In this document: positions 27,080 to 35,695 of the stretch, piece by piece | Layout: each line of letters opens with the position of its first letter | How positions within the stretch are numbered: the first letter of the stretch is position 1 | Source: CAIQQQ01 sp037445025 | GTDB lineage: Bacteria > Pseudomonadota > Alphaproteobacteria > Acetobacterales > Acetobacteraceae | Assembly: GCA_037445025.1 (NCBI GenBank) | Contig: JBBILI010000011.1 | Span: 62,001-126,000 of the forward strand | DNA length: 64,000 nucleotides | Reading direction: 5' to 3' | Made by a program: the position numbers and the translations under genes | The notes under the pieces: generated by a model | The model's database searches: none | Told to the model about the DNA's origin: nothing | The model's input: the letters and a program-made list of their open reading frames with translations, nothing else

Positions 27080-28941
27080 GCGGCAGCCTGGCGCGGGCGG
27101 GCCAGCCGCGCCAGCCCGCCGAACAGGCCGCTCGGCAGATACAGCGAAAACAGAATCAGCAGCAGCCCGCTGCCCAGCGTTTTGAACTGGGCCAGCGGCT
27201 GAAACACCGTCGGCAGCAACGTCAGAATGGCAACCCCGAACAGCGGGCCGAACAAGGTGCCCTCGCCGCCCACCACCAGCATCGCCAGCATCTGCAACGA
27301 GAGCGGCGTGCCCACCATGTCGGGCGAGAGGAACTGGAAATAGAAGGCGTAGAGCGAGCCCGCGATCGAGCCCAGGGCGGCCGCGATGCAGAACACCGCG
27401 ACCTTGTGGCGCGGCACGTTGATGCCGAGCGCGGCGGCGGCCACCGGATCGGCGCGGATCGCCATCAGGGCGCGACCGAAACTGGCCCGCTTAAGGCCAC
27501 ACAGCAGAGCGAGCGCCACGGTCAACACCGATGCCACGAGGTAATAGGCGCGCAGCGGCGTGTTGAAGCCGAACCCCGCCACCGAGAACGGGGGAATTCC
27601 CACCAGCCCCGAGGGCCCGCCGGTCAGCCCTTCCAGCCCCACGGTCAGGCTGTCCACCAGCAGGCCGAAGGCCAGCGTGGCGATGGCGAGATACAGGCCG
27701 CGCAGCCGCATCGTGCCCAGCGCCAGCACCGCTGCCGATGCCAGCGAAATCACCAGCCCCGCCAGCACGCCGACCAGCGGCGGCAGATGATACGACACCG
27801 ACAACACCGCCGCGACATAGCCGCCGATCGCCATGAAGCCCGCCTGCCCCAGGCTCACCTGGCCGGTGACACCCATCAGCACATCAAGCCCCAGCACGGC
27901 GAGAAACACGATCAGCGTGATGATGGCCGAGCTCATCAGCCCCGAGCCCTGCAGCGTCAAGGGCACCACGCCGAACAGCAGCGCCGCGCCCGCCACGGCC
28001 AGAAACGGCCCGGAGCGGCCGCCGAGGCGGATCACCGCGCGCTGCACCCGCGGCTCGTCGCGCACATCCTGCCGCCGGGCGGGGCCGGCCGCGAACAGGC
28101 CGGCGGGGCGCCACACCAGCACCGCCAGCAGCAGCACCAGCGCCAGCGCGTTGCTGAACAGCGAGGACACATAGGCCGCCGCCAGCTGCGTCGCCACGCC
28201 CAGGAACAGCCCGCCCGCCACCGCCCCCAGCGGCGAGCCGATGCCGCCGATGACCGCCGCGATGAAGCCGAAGATGGTGTACATCCGCCCGGTGTCGAAC
28301 TGGAACGAGGTGATCGGCCCGATCACCACCCCGCCCAGCGCGCCGATGGCGGCCGCCAGCACGAAGCTCAGCCATTGCATGCGCCCCACGCCGATGCCCA
28401 TCAGGGCGGCGGCCAGCGGATTTTCCGCGCATGCGCGAAACGCCCGCCCCGCCCGTGTGCGCGCCAAAAGCACGCCCTGCACCAAGGTGACGGCGAGCGT
28501 CAGCCCCACCAGCCAGATCCCCTGCGGCGGGATCAGCAGCCCGCCCAGCACGATCGGCCGCTCGCCGGAGAACGCCGACAGGGTGGTGGACTGGCTGCCC
28601 CACACCACCAGGCTGCCGCCTTCCAGTAGGGTCAGCATCCCCGCCGTGAGGATGAACATGCCGCTGGTCGGCAGCTTCCGCAGCCCCGGCACGAACACCG
28701 CGGCCCCCAGCCCGCCCGCCAGCACAGCGGTGACCGCCACCGAAATCAGCCCGCCTTCGATGACCGGCACGTCCATCGTCTCCAGCGTCGCCGTCAGCAG
28801 GGCGGCCACGATGCAGAACGCGCCCTGGGCGAGGTTGATCGCCGAGGTGACGCGATGGACGAGCGAGAAGCCGATCGCCAGCAGCGCGTAGATGCAGCCC
28901 TGCAGCACGCCGCCGATGACGATCTGGACGGCGTCAAGCAT
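27076..28941 (-). CDS. Fused branched-chain amino-acid-type ABC permease (LivH-LivM)
   Basis: A 621-residue protein that joins the two permeases usually made separately. Residues 1 to about 290 are LivH-like (GCIYALLAIGFSLVHRV at the N-terminus; AVIGGIGSPLGAVAGGL near 235). A hydrophilic linker rich in Arg/Asp (about 288-312) follows, then the LivM-like half (LMGVTGQVSLGQAGFMAIGG; LVVGGEGTLFGPLFG). Each half keeps its own coupling loop. The fusion fixes the subunit ratio at one to one. It starts 3 nt after the upstream binding-protein gene and overlaps the LivG-like gene. Confidence 0.93.
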   Translation of the reverse strand: MLDAVQIVIGGVLQGCIYALLAIGFSLVHRVTSAINLAQGAFCIVAALLTATLETMDVPVIEGGLISVAVTAVLAGGLGAAVFVPGLRKLPTSGMFILTAGMLTLLEGGSLVVWGSQSTTLSAFSGERPIVLGGLLIPPQGIWLVGLTLAVTLVQGVLLARTRAGRAFRACAENPLAAALMGIGVGRMQWLSFVLAAAIGALGGVVIGPITSFQFDTGRMYTIFGFIAAVIGGIGSPLGAVAGGLFLGVATQLAAAYVSSLFSNALALVLLLAVLVWRPAGLFAAGPARRQDVRDEPRVQRAVIRLGGRSGPFLAVAGAALLFGVVPLTLQGSGLMSSAIITLIVFLAVLGLDVLMGVTGQVSLGQAGFMAIGGYVAAVLSVSYHLPPLVGVLAGLVISLASAAVLALGTMRLRGLYLAIATLAFGLLVDSLTVGLEGLTGGPSGLVGIPPFSVAGFGFNTPLRAYYLVASVLTVALALLCGLKRASFGRALMAIRADPVAAAALGINVPRHKVAVFCIAAALGSIAGSLYAFYFQFLSPDMVGTPLSLQMLAMLVVGGEGTLFGPLFGVAILTLLPTVFQPLAQFKTLGSGLLLILFSLYLPSGLFGGLARLARPRQAAA

Positions 28942-28944
28942 CGG

Positions 28945-30102
28945 TCAAAGCGGCGCGCCGCCCGGCTTGCTGACGATGGTCCAGATTTTCCGGGACGGCT
29001 GCCAGCGTGTGACGACGGCGCCGGTCTCGTCCAGTCCGCGCTGCGGCGTCGTCACGAAATCATACACGCCGTTCACGCCGCCCCAGCCCTTCACGCCGGA
29101 CAGCCAGGCGCGCACCTGCTCAGCGGTGGCGGCTGTGCCGAGCTCGCGCAGCGCGGCGGTGGCCAGCATCGCGGGGTCCCAGGCATGGGCCAGCGCGATA
29201 TCGGGCGCGACCCCCGCCGCCGCATACGCCGCGAACATCGGCGCCTGCGCCGCGGTCACGCGCGGGTCGAGCACGATCTCCGGCCCGTGCGGCGGCCACT
29301 GGGTGGACATGAACAGCATCTCCGTGGGCATGAAGCCCTGGTATTGCTGCATCTGCGCCACCGTCATGTTGGCATCGGTGGTGCCGACCGGCACATCGAG
29401 CCCGCCCTGCACCAGCCCTTTCAGCACGGTGCCCATCGGCGCGCCCGAGGTCCAGGCGATGACCGCCTCCGCCCCGGCGCTCTTCATCTGCTGGATCAGG
29501 GCGGCCACGCTGACATCGGACGGGTTGAACTGCACCGCGGCCGCGAGCGTCACACCGGCATTCTCGGGCAGTTTCATCGCGTCCTCGAACGCGAGCCGCC
29601 CATCCTGCCCCGACGCATCGGTGCTGGTGATCAGGCCGAGCTTCGTGAAGCCGCGGCCGCGGTAGTAGCGCACCAGCGCGGGCGCCAGATCATGCGTCGA
29701 GATGAACGCCGAGAAGATCCGGCTGCCCGGCGCCGGATGGATGCCCGGCGAGAAGCAGTAGGTCACCGGCCCATCCGCCATCACCGGCGCCATGGCGTTG
29801 CACATGGCCACGATCGCCGAACCCAGCACGATCGGAGGCTGTTTCGCCTTGATCTGGTTGGCCAGCTGGACTGCGACCGCCGGGCTCGACTGGTCGTCGT
29901 TGAAGGCGAAATGCACCGGCGTGCCCTTGATGCCGCCTTCGGCGTTGATCGCCTTCTCGGCGATCTCCAGCGAGCGGCGCTCGCTCTGGCCGAGGAAGGC
30001 CGCACCGCCGGACAGCGGCAGCACCACCGGGATCTCGAACGGCGCCTGCGCCCAGGCCAGCCCGGGGATCAGCAGCAGGGCGAAACCCAGGGTGCGGATC
30101 AC
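28945..30102 (-). CDS. Branched-chain amino-acid-type substrate-binding protein, paralogue 2
   Basis: 385 residues, Peripla_BP_6 family. The GTG start at 30102 overlaps the stop of paralogue 1 (GTGA). The signal peptide (FALLLIPGLAWAQA) is followed by FEIPVVLPLSGGAAFLGQ. Cleft segments are VLGSAIVAMCNAMAPV and GLITSTDASGQDGR. It is very similar throughout to the upstream protein at 30099-31262, and both end in the same SxPGGAPL tail, so they come from a recent duplication. The pair may widen the ligand range of a single importer. Such proteins in catabolic clusters often bind aromatic or alicyclic acids, not leucine. Confidence 0.9.
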   Translation of the reverse strand: MIRTLGFALLLIPGLAWAQAPFEIPVVLPLSGGAAFLGQSERRSLEIAEKAINAEGGIKGTPVHFAFNDDQSSPAVAVQLANQIKAKQPPIVLGSAIVAMCNAMAPVMADGPVTYCFSPGIHPAPGSRIFSAFISTHDLAPALVRYYRGRGFTKLGLITSTDASGQDGRLAFEDAMKLPENAGVTLAAAVQFNPSDVSVAALIQQMKSAGAEAVIAWTSGAPMGTVLKGLVQGGLDVPVGTTDANMTVAQMQQYQGFMPTEMLFMSTQWPPHGPEIVLDPRVTAAQAPMFAAYAAAGVAPDIALAHAWDPAMLATAALRELGTAATAEQVRAWLSGVKGWGGVNGVYDFVTTPQRGLDETGAVVTRWQPSRKIWTIVSKPGGAPL

Positions 30103-31262
30103 AGCGGCGCTCCGCCCGGCCTGCTGACGATCACCCAGGTCTTCTTCGCCGCCACCCAGCGTGTCACCACCGAATCGTTCTCGTCCAGCCCGCGCTGCGG
30201 CACGGCGGTGAAGTCGTAGATGCCGTTGATGCCGCCCCAGCCCTTGGTGGCGGCCAGATTGGCGCGAACCTGCTCGGGCGTGGCCGATGCCCCCGCCTTG
30301 CGCAGCGCATCGATCGCCAGGATCGCCGGGTCCCACGCCAGCGAGGCCGCAATGTCAGGCGAGATGCCGGCCGACTTGTAGGCCGCGAACATCGGCGCCT
30401 GTGCCGCGACCACCTGGGGATCGAGCGTCACCTCCGGCCCGTGCGGCGGCCATTCGGAGGACATGAACAGCATCTCCGTCGGCATGAAGGCGGCGTATTG
30501 CTGCATCTGGGCGAAGGTCATGTTGGCATCGGTGGTGCCGACCGGGACATCGAGCCCGCCCTGCACGATGCCCTTCAGCACGGTGCCCATCGGCGCCCCC
30601 GAGGTCCAGACGATGACCGCCTGGGGGTTGGAGGACTTCATCTGCTGCACCTGGGCTGCGACGCTGACATCGCTGGGGTTGAACTGCACCTCCGCCGAGA
30701 AGCCGATGCCGGCGTTCTCCGCAAGCTTCATCGCCTCCTCGAAGCCCAGCCTGCCATCCTGGCCCGAGGCATCGGTGCTGGTGATGAGCGCAATCCGTGA
30801 AAAGCCGCGCAGCCGGTAGTAGCGCAGCAGCACCCGCGCCAGATCATGCGTGGAGATGAACGAGGTGAACACGCGGCTGCCGGCGGCGGGATGGATGCCG
30901 GGCGAGAGGCAATACATCACCGGCCCATCGGCCAGTGCGGCCGCCATCGCGTTGCACATGGCCACGATCGCCGAGCCCAGAACCACCGGCGGCTTCCGCG
31001 TCGCGATCTGGTTGGCCAGCTGTACTGCCACCTGCGGGCTCGACTGGTCGTCGTTGAAAGTGAAATGCACCTTCAGCGGATCGGCGGCCGCATTGGCCAC
31101 CGTCTCGGCGATCTCCAGCGCGCGGCGCTCGCCCTGGCCGAGGAACGCAGCGCCGCCGGTGAGCGGCAGCACCACCGGGATCTCGACCGGCTCGGCCGCC
31201 TGGGCCGCAATTGCCAGGCCGGACGCCATCAGCAAGCCAAGCCAGAAACCGCGCGGCACCAT
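30099..31262 (-). CDS. Branched-chain amino-acid-type substrate-binding protein, paralogue 1
   Basis: A Peripla_BP_6 protein of about 387 residues with a signal peptide (GFWLGLLMASGLAIAAQAA) and the mature start EPVEIPVVLPLTGG. ATG 31262 is preferred because AGGGAG lies 6 nt before it; a GTG at 31277 that overlaps the upstream stop and an ATG at 31268 are in-frame alternatives. The cleft motifs (VLGSAIVAMCNAMAAA, ALITSTDASGQDGR) match those of the downstream paralogue. It should feed the fused permease at 27076-28941. Confidence 0.9.
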   Translation of the reverse strand: MVPRGFWLGLLMASGLAIAAQAAEPVEIPVVLPLTGGAAFLGQGERRALEIAETVANAAADPLKVHFTFNDDQSSPQVAVQLANQIATRKPPVVLGSAIVAMCNAMAAALADGPVMYCLSPGIHPAAGSRVFTSFISTHDLARVLLRYYRLRGFSRIALITSTDASGQDGRLGFEEAMKLAENAGIGFSAEVQFNPSDVSVAAQVQQMKSSNPQAVIVWTSGAPMGTVLKGIVQGGLDVPVGTTDANMTFAQMQQYAAFMPTEMLFMSSEWPPHGPEVTLDPQVVAAQAPMFAAYKSAGISPDIAASLAWDPAILAIDALRKAGASATPEQVRANLAATKGWGGINGIYDFTAVPQRGLDENDSVVTRWVAAKKTWVIVSRPGGAPL

Positions 31263-31273
31263 GTTCATCTCCC

Positions 31274-32281
31274 TCACCCCGTTGCGTGATCCGGCAGCAG
31301 CACCACGCGCCGCCCGCCGGAGGCACGGTCGCGCACCATCGCCAGCCCCTCAGCCGCCTGCGCCAGTGGCAGCGTCACCGCTTCGGGCGGCGCGATCAGG
31401 CCTTGTTCGTAGAAGCCGAAGATCTCGGCGAAGCATTCCGCCACGCGATGTGGCCGGCGTTTGCGATAGTCGCTGATCTGCAGCCCGCTGACCTCGATGT
31501 TCTTCACCAGCAGGTAGTTGGCCTTCACCGACGGTATCCGCCCCGCGGCGAACCCCACCACCACCAGCCGCCCACACCAGGCCAGCGCGCGCAAGGCGGC
31601 ATCGAATGCATCGCCGCCGATCGGGTCGATGACGATGTCGGCCAGCGCCCCGCCGGTGGCCGCGCGCACCTGCTCCCGCAACCCGTCACGCAGATACGGC
31701 ACCGACAGATCGATCACCGCCTCGGCACCGGCCGCCAGCACGTCCGCCGCCCGCTCGGGCCGCGACACGCCGGCCAGAACCCGCGCGCCCATCGCGCGGG
31801 CCAGCTGGATGGCGGCGATGCCCACCGCGCCGGACGCACCGAGCACCAGCACGATCTCGCCCGGCGCCAGCCGCGCCCGTTCGCGCAGCGCGAACCAGGC
31901 GGTGTCATAGGCCAGACTCATCGACGCCGCCTGGATGGCGGACATCCCCGCCGGCCGCCGGTAGACCTGGCTCGCCTTCACACAGACCTGCTCGGCGTAG
32001 CCGCCTTGCTCCGCCATCGCCAGCACGGCATCACCCGGCTGCAACCCACCGACTCCGGGCCCGCACGACGCCACCACGCCGGCCGGCCCCTTGCCGGGCA
32101 CGAACGGCAGCGGCGGCAGAAACTGGTAGGTGCCGCCGATTACGAGCAGATCGACGAAGTTGACCGGTGCCGCCTGCACCGTCACCAGCACCTCGCCCTC
32201 GCCCGGCACCGGGGTTGCGACGTCACCGAGCGCCACATCCGCGATGGCGCCGAACGCCCGCACCACCGCCGCGCGCATCAC
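31274..32281 (-). CDS. Zinc-independent MDR oxidoreductase (quinone oxidoreductase-like)
   Basis: 335 residues of the medium-chain dehydrogenase/reductase superfamily. The GroES-like domain has VNFVDLLVIGGTYQF and PFVPGKGPAG. The Rossmann fold has VLVLGASGAVGIAAIQLARA (nucleotide loop near residue 150). Catalytic and structural zinc ligands are not seen, which places it with the quinone oxidoreductase/enoyl reductase group. ATG 32281 overlaps the CoA ligase stop by 4 nt. In this context it may reduce an unsaturated CoA thioester or a quinone intermediate. NADPH preference is family knowledge, not visible here. Confidence 0.9.
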   Translation of the reverse strand: MMRAAVVRAFGAIADVALGDVATPVPGEGEVLVTVQAAPVNFVDLLVIGGTYQFLPPLPFVPGKGPAGVVASCGPGVGGLQPGDAVLAMAEQGGYAEQVCVKASQVYRRPAGMSAIQAASMSLAYDTAWFALRERARLAPGEIVLVLGASGAVGIAAIQLARAMGARVLAGVSRPERAADVLAAGAEAVIDLSVPYLRDGLREQVRAATGGALADIVIDPIGGDAFDAALRALAWCGRLVVVGFAAGRIPSVKANYLLVKNIEVSGLQISDYRKRRPHRVAECFAEIFGFYEQGLIAPPEAVTLPLAQAAEGLAMVRDRASGGRRVVLLPDHATG

Positions 32282-33918
32282 GCCGAAACCCCGGCGAAGC
32301 GCACGGGCACCGGCTGCAGCACGCCGTCACGCACCAGGGTCTGCAGATCCCGTTTGACGATCTTGCCGCTCGCCGTCATCGGCAGCGCATCGACCACCAG
32401 CAGATATTCCGGCATGTCGAAGCGCGACAGCCCTTCGGCATCGAAATGCGCCAGGATCTCCGGCGCTGCGAAAAGTGCCCCCGCCCGCACCACCATCGCG
32501 AGGCACACACGCTCGCCCAGCCGTGCGTCATCGACCGGAAACGCCGCCACCTTGTCGATCGCGGGATGGCGCATCGCCAGCGCCTCGATCCGGGCGGGGT
32601 AGATATTGTGGCCGCCGCGGATGATCAGATCCTTCTTGCGGCCGACGATGCGCAGAAACCCCTGCGCGTCCATCCAGCCGAGATCGCCAGTCATGAACCA
32701 GCCTTGCGCGTTGAACGAGGCCTCGGTGGTGGCCTGGTCGTCGAAATAGCCCAGCATCAGGCTCGCACCACGGCTGCCGATCTGGCCGACCTCGCCGATC
32801 GCGGCCTCGGTGTCCGGATCGTCCTGCGACCAGATCTTCACCTCGTAGCCCGGGCAGGCGCGGCCGCAGCTGTTGGCGATCAGCTCCGGATCGTCCGTCG
32901 GCAACGTATATTGATGCGAGCAGGTCTCGGTCATGCCGTAGCCGCTCTGCGGCGTGACACCGTAGCCCATCAGCGCCGCGATCACCTCGGCGGTGGCAGC
33001 GGCCCCCGAGATGCGAAAGCCGGTGACGCGGCCGAGACGCGTGGCCTTGCGCGCCCGCAGTTCGGTCAGCAGATCGATCGCATGGGTCGGCACCCCGAAC
33101 AGGAAGGTGGCCCCGGTTTCCACCAACCGGTCGAGCAGGCTGGCGCCGCGGGCGATGTCATGCACCACCAGTTCGCCGCCGGCGACGATAGAGGTGATCA
33201 GCGCGCCAAGGCCCAGATTATGGCTCAGCGGACTCAGCGTGTACGTGACGGAATGCGGACCGAACCCCCAGTCCTTCGCCATGGCGCGGGCGTTGGCGAG
33301 CAGCGTGTTGTCGCTGTGCATCACGCCCTTGGGCTGGCCGGTGGTGCCCGAGGTGAACGGCAGATAGATGATCCGGTTCGGGTCGGCATTGGCCGCGACA
33401 TCCGGTGCCGTGGCATCGACCTCGAACCCGCGCGCCGGCGCGAGCCGGTAGACATGGCGCAGCGAGGCGAGCGAAGCGGCTGACGCGAAGATGTCGGCCC
33501 GCGCGGCATCGGCGCCATAGCCGGGCTGGGCGATCAGCACCGCGGCACGCATCCGCGCGCACAGCGCCACCACATCGGCCACCGTGTGATCGCGATGCAG
33601 CGACAGGCAGCACACATAGCCGTTGCGCGAACAGGCCAGCAGGGCGATGGCCGTCTCGACCCGGCTGGGCAGCCACACCGCCACACGCTGCCCGGTGCGC
33701 ACGCCGCGCGCCGCCATGTCCCGCGCCAGCGCATCGGCGGCGGCGGCGAGCGCGCGATACGACATCGCCCCGTTGCGATCCCGCACCGCCACGGCCTCCG
33801 GCATGACAGCCGCATGCCGCGCGGCCAGGGCATAGATCGTGTCGTCCCCCCAATGCCCCGCCTCGGTGTAAGCCTGCAGCATCGAGCGGCTCAGCAGGCT
33901 CAGCATGGTGTTGCTCAT
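32278..33918 (-). CDS. AMP-forming acyl-CoA synthetase/ligase
   Basis: A 546-residue ANL-superfamily ligase. The P-loop is FTSGTTGQPKG, the A5 motif is QSGYGMTETC, the adenosine-binding Asp is in FMTGDLGWMD, the hinge is GRKKDLIIRGGHNIYP, and the catalytic Lys is in TASGKIVKRDL. These match benzoate/cyclohexanecarboxylate-CoA ligase-like members more than acetyl-CoA synthetase. It activates a carboxylic acid to its CoA thioester in the cytoplasm. Start ATG 33918 overlaps the CoxG-like stop by 4 nt. With the binding proteins and permease downstream it suggests that an imported organic acid is activated first. Confidence 0.92.
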   Translation of the reverse strand: MSNTMLSLLSRSMLQAYTEAGHWGDDTIYALAARHAAVMPEAVAVRDRNGAMSYRALAAAADALARDMAARGVRTGQRVAVWLPSRVETAIALLACSRNGYVCCLSLHRDHTVADVVALCARMRAAVLIAQPGYGADAARADIFASAASLASLRHVYRLAPARGFEVDATAPDVAANADPNRIIYLPFTSGTTGQPKGVMHSDNTLLANARAMAKDWGFGPHSVTYTLSPLSHNLGLGALITSIVAGGELVVHDIARGASLLDRLVETGATFLFGVPTHAIDLLTELRARKATRLGRVTGFRISGAAATAEVIAALMGYGVTPQSGYGMTETCSHQYTLPTDDPELIANSCGRACPGYEVKIWSQDDPDTEAAIGEVGQIGSRGASLMLGYFDDQATTEASFNAQGWFMTGDLGWMDAQGFLRIVGRKKDLIIRGGHNIYPARIEALAMRHPAIDKVAAFPVDDARLGERVCLAMVVRAGALFAAPEILAHFDAEGLSRFDMPEYLLVVDALPMTASGKIVKRDLQTLVRDGVLQPVPVRFAGVSA

Positions 33919-34475
33919 GCGCGGCCGATCAGCCGGCCCAGCCAGTTGCGCAGGGCCGACCACAGCAGCGACAATGCGGAAATCGGCTTTGCCGGCGGCG
34001 GCGCTGCCGCCTCCGTCTTCGGCTCGGCATCGATCATCGCCCGCAGATTGGCCGCGAACTGGCCGATCAGCTGGGCCGCCACCTCCTGGATCATGCCCGC
34101 ACCGCGCCCGTACTGCGCCACCGCGCCGGACAGCGTCAGGCTGGTATGGATCACCACGCGCGACCCGGCCGCACTCGGCTCCAGCCGGAAGCCCACCACA
34201 GCGCTCGCCCCGCCACGCCCCTTGGCGTCGGTACCCGCCGCCTTCACCCGCGCCGTCTGCGCCGCATCGTCGATCGCCTCGAAAATCGCCGAGCCGGCAA
34301 AGCTCAGCGCCACCGGCCCGAGCTTCACGCCGACGCGGCCCTTGTAGGTGCGCTCATCCACCCGCGCGGTCAGCTCGGCGCCGGGCATGCACGGCGCGAT
34401 CCGCTCGATGTCCATCAGCACGCGCCACGCCTGGGCCGGCGGCAAAGGGACCTCAAACGCGTTGTCGAACTCCAT
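33915..34475 (-). CDS. CoxG-like SRPBCC-family protein
   Basis: 186 residues. The first 145 form a START/Bet v1-like (SRPBCC) domain with the CoxG signature: EFDNAFEVPLPPAQAW, ERIAPCMPGAEL and YKGRVGVKLGPVALSF. A Pro/Ala-rich linker and a hydrophobic/basic tail (SLLWSALRNWLGRLIGRA) follow, which may tether it to the membrane as proposed for CO dehydrogenase subunit G. CoxG proteins accompany molybdenum hydroxylase genes. It is the first gene of the 22-kb minus-strand run, with GGAGG just upstream of the ATG. Confidence 0.9.
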   Translation of the reverse strand: MEFDNAFEVPLPPAQAWRVLMDIERIAPCMPGAELTARVDERTYKGRVGVKLGPVALSFAGSAIFEAIDDAAQTARVKAAGTDAKGRGGASAVVGFRLEPSAAGSRVVIHTSLTLSGAVAQYGRGAGMIQEVAAQLIGQFAANLRAMIDAEPKTEAAAPPPAKPISALSLLWSALRNWLGRLIGRA

Positions 34476-34499
34476 GCCGCCTCCGGACCTCTGCCAAGC

Positions 34500-34528
34500 A
34501 CGTTACGGTCGGGCTCCAGGAGCGACAA
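34500..34528 (-). promoter_or_regulatory. Candidate promoter of the 22-kb catabolic run
   Basis: On the minus strand, TTGTCG (34528-34523) and TAACGT (34505-34500) are 17 bp apart, with a short leader carrying GGAGG before the CoxG-like start at 34475. The boxes are weak matches; the position is right for the head of the operon. Confidence 0.3.
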
Positions 34529-34544
34529 GGTGGCATTCGGTCAA

Positions 34545-34565
34545 AATCGGCACGCCATGCCGATT
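34545..34565. terminator. Hairpin after the XRE regulator gene
   Basis: A perfect 8-bp inverted repeat (AATCGGCA, 5-nt loop, TGCCGATT) starting 9 nt beyond the regulator stop. On the minus strand it is followed by TTGACC, so the T-run is poor. It may end the regulator transcript, or be an operator for the operon that starts 70 bp further on. Confidence 0.4.
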
Positions 34566-34573
34566 CTGGCGCA

Positions 34574-35506
34574 TCACGCCGGCGTGCGACGCACCACCCG
34601 CAGCCGGCTGCGCGGCGCCGGCGGCGCTTCCGCCTCGGCCCGTTCCAGCAGATCGCGCAGGAAGCGCAGCGCCGCGCCCCCCTTCATCGCCCGCTTCCAC
34701 ATCTCGTTGAAGGTCTTGCGATGCAGCGCCAGCGCCTCCGGCGCCTGGGTGATCATCGCAACCCCCACCCGCACATTCGGATGCTCGCCGAGGCGGAACG
34801 GGCTGATCGTCAGCACCTGGCGCTGCGGCTGGCGGAAGATCTGAAACCCCATATGCGGCAGCGTCTCCGGCACGATGCCGATCTGAATGCCGATCGCCTC
34901 CTCCTCGATCACGGAGGCGAAATGCCGCATCTCCTCACGCGCCCGCGCCCGCCGCTCGCGGCGGATCTCCTCCGGCAGGTCATAGCGCCCCACCATGCCG
35001 TTGCGCAGGAACCGGTCGATCTCAAGGCCGGACATCAGGTTCACAATCGAAGGCTGCCGCGCCCGATAGGTCTCCTTGCGCTGGCGCAACACCGCGGTGA
35101 TATGGTCGATATCGGCGAACGCCCGCTCCCGCTCCGGCAGATCCGCCGGCACGCTCTCCCGCAGCGTCGTCTCCAGCGTGCGCTCGAACTCCGCCGAGGC
35201 CAGCAGGAACGAGATCGGCCCGGCGATCACCGTGATGTGCTCGGCCGTCTCCTCGATCTGGCGCATCCGCTCGAAATACGCGACGGCGGAGGCGATGTAT
35301 TCCACCCCCACGCCCAGCAGCGTCGTAATCGAAACGCCGAGCAGCTCGGCCAGCTTCTCCAGCGTCTCCAGCTTCACCAGCTCGCCGCGTTCGGAGCGGT
35401 ACAGCGCGGTGCGGGAGATGCCGGCCTGGCGGGCGACTTCCTCGGCGCTGAGGCCGGAGCCGAGGCGGAAGGCCTTCAGGCGGTGGCCGATGTCGTCGTA
35501 GCGCAT
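34574..35506 (-). CDS. XRE-family transcriptional regulator with large C-terminal domain
   Basis: 310 residues. An N-terminal helix-turn-helix (about residues 8-62; LSAEEVARQAGISRTALYR is the two-helix core) is followed by about 240 residues that I do not recognise. That part may be the effector-binding or oligomerisation domain. The start is supported by GAGGAG about 10 nt upstream. It lies between two divergent gene sets, the 22-kb minus-strand catabolic run and the plus-strand molybdenum hydroxylase operon, and is the natural candidate to control both. The gene reads in the same direction as the minus-strand run but is separated from it by a 98-bp gap with a hairpin. Confidence 0.87.
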   Translation of the reverse strand: MRYDDIGHRLKAFRLGSGLSAEEVARQAGISRTALYRSERGELVKLETLEKLAELLGVSITTLLGVGVEYIASAVAYFERMRQIEETAEHITVIAGPISFLLASAEFERTLETTLRESVPADLPERERAFADIDHITAVLRQRKETYRARQPSIVNLMSGLEIDRFLRNGMVGRYDLPEEIRRERRARAREEMRHFASVIEEEAIGIQIGIVPETLPHMGFQIFRQPQRQVLTISPFRLGEHPNVRVGVAMITQAPEALALHRKTFNEMWKRAMKGGAALRFLRDLLERAEAEAPPAPRSRLRVVRRTPA

Positions 35507-35543
35507 CGTCAGATGCTCCTCAGATCACATAAAAAAGGAAGCA

Positions 35544-35657
35544 CTTCTTTTCTGAAGAAAAGAAGCAAAAGACTTTTTATTCGTGGGTCTCGTACTTGTT
35601 CGGACAGTCACGTCAAACGATAGAAAGTTTTTTGGTTCTTTTTTTCAAAAAAGAACC
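35544..35657. repeat. Bipartite AT-rich hairpin repeat filling a divergent promoter region
   Basis: Module A at 35544-35565 and module B at 35634-35657, each a perfect stem, in the same order as at 12600-12712. The repeat takes up 114 of the 189 bp between the XRE regulator start and the first [2Fe-2S] subunit start, leaving only about 37 bp on either side for promoters. An outer AAAAAG/CTTTTT pairing around module A is also possible. Confidence 0.85.
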
Positions 35658-35695
35658 GCTTGACGCTCCCCAAGCACCGCACCCAATGTAACCCT

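Noticed and set aside
35660..35695. Upstream TTG start for the first [2Fe-2S] subunit
   Set aside because: The extra 12 residues do not resemble the family N-terminus, and the TTG sits directly after the hairpin repeat without a ribosome-binding site.
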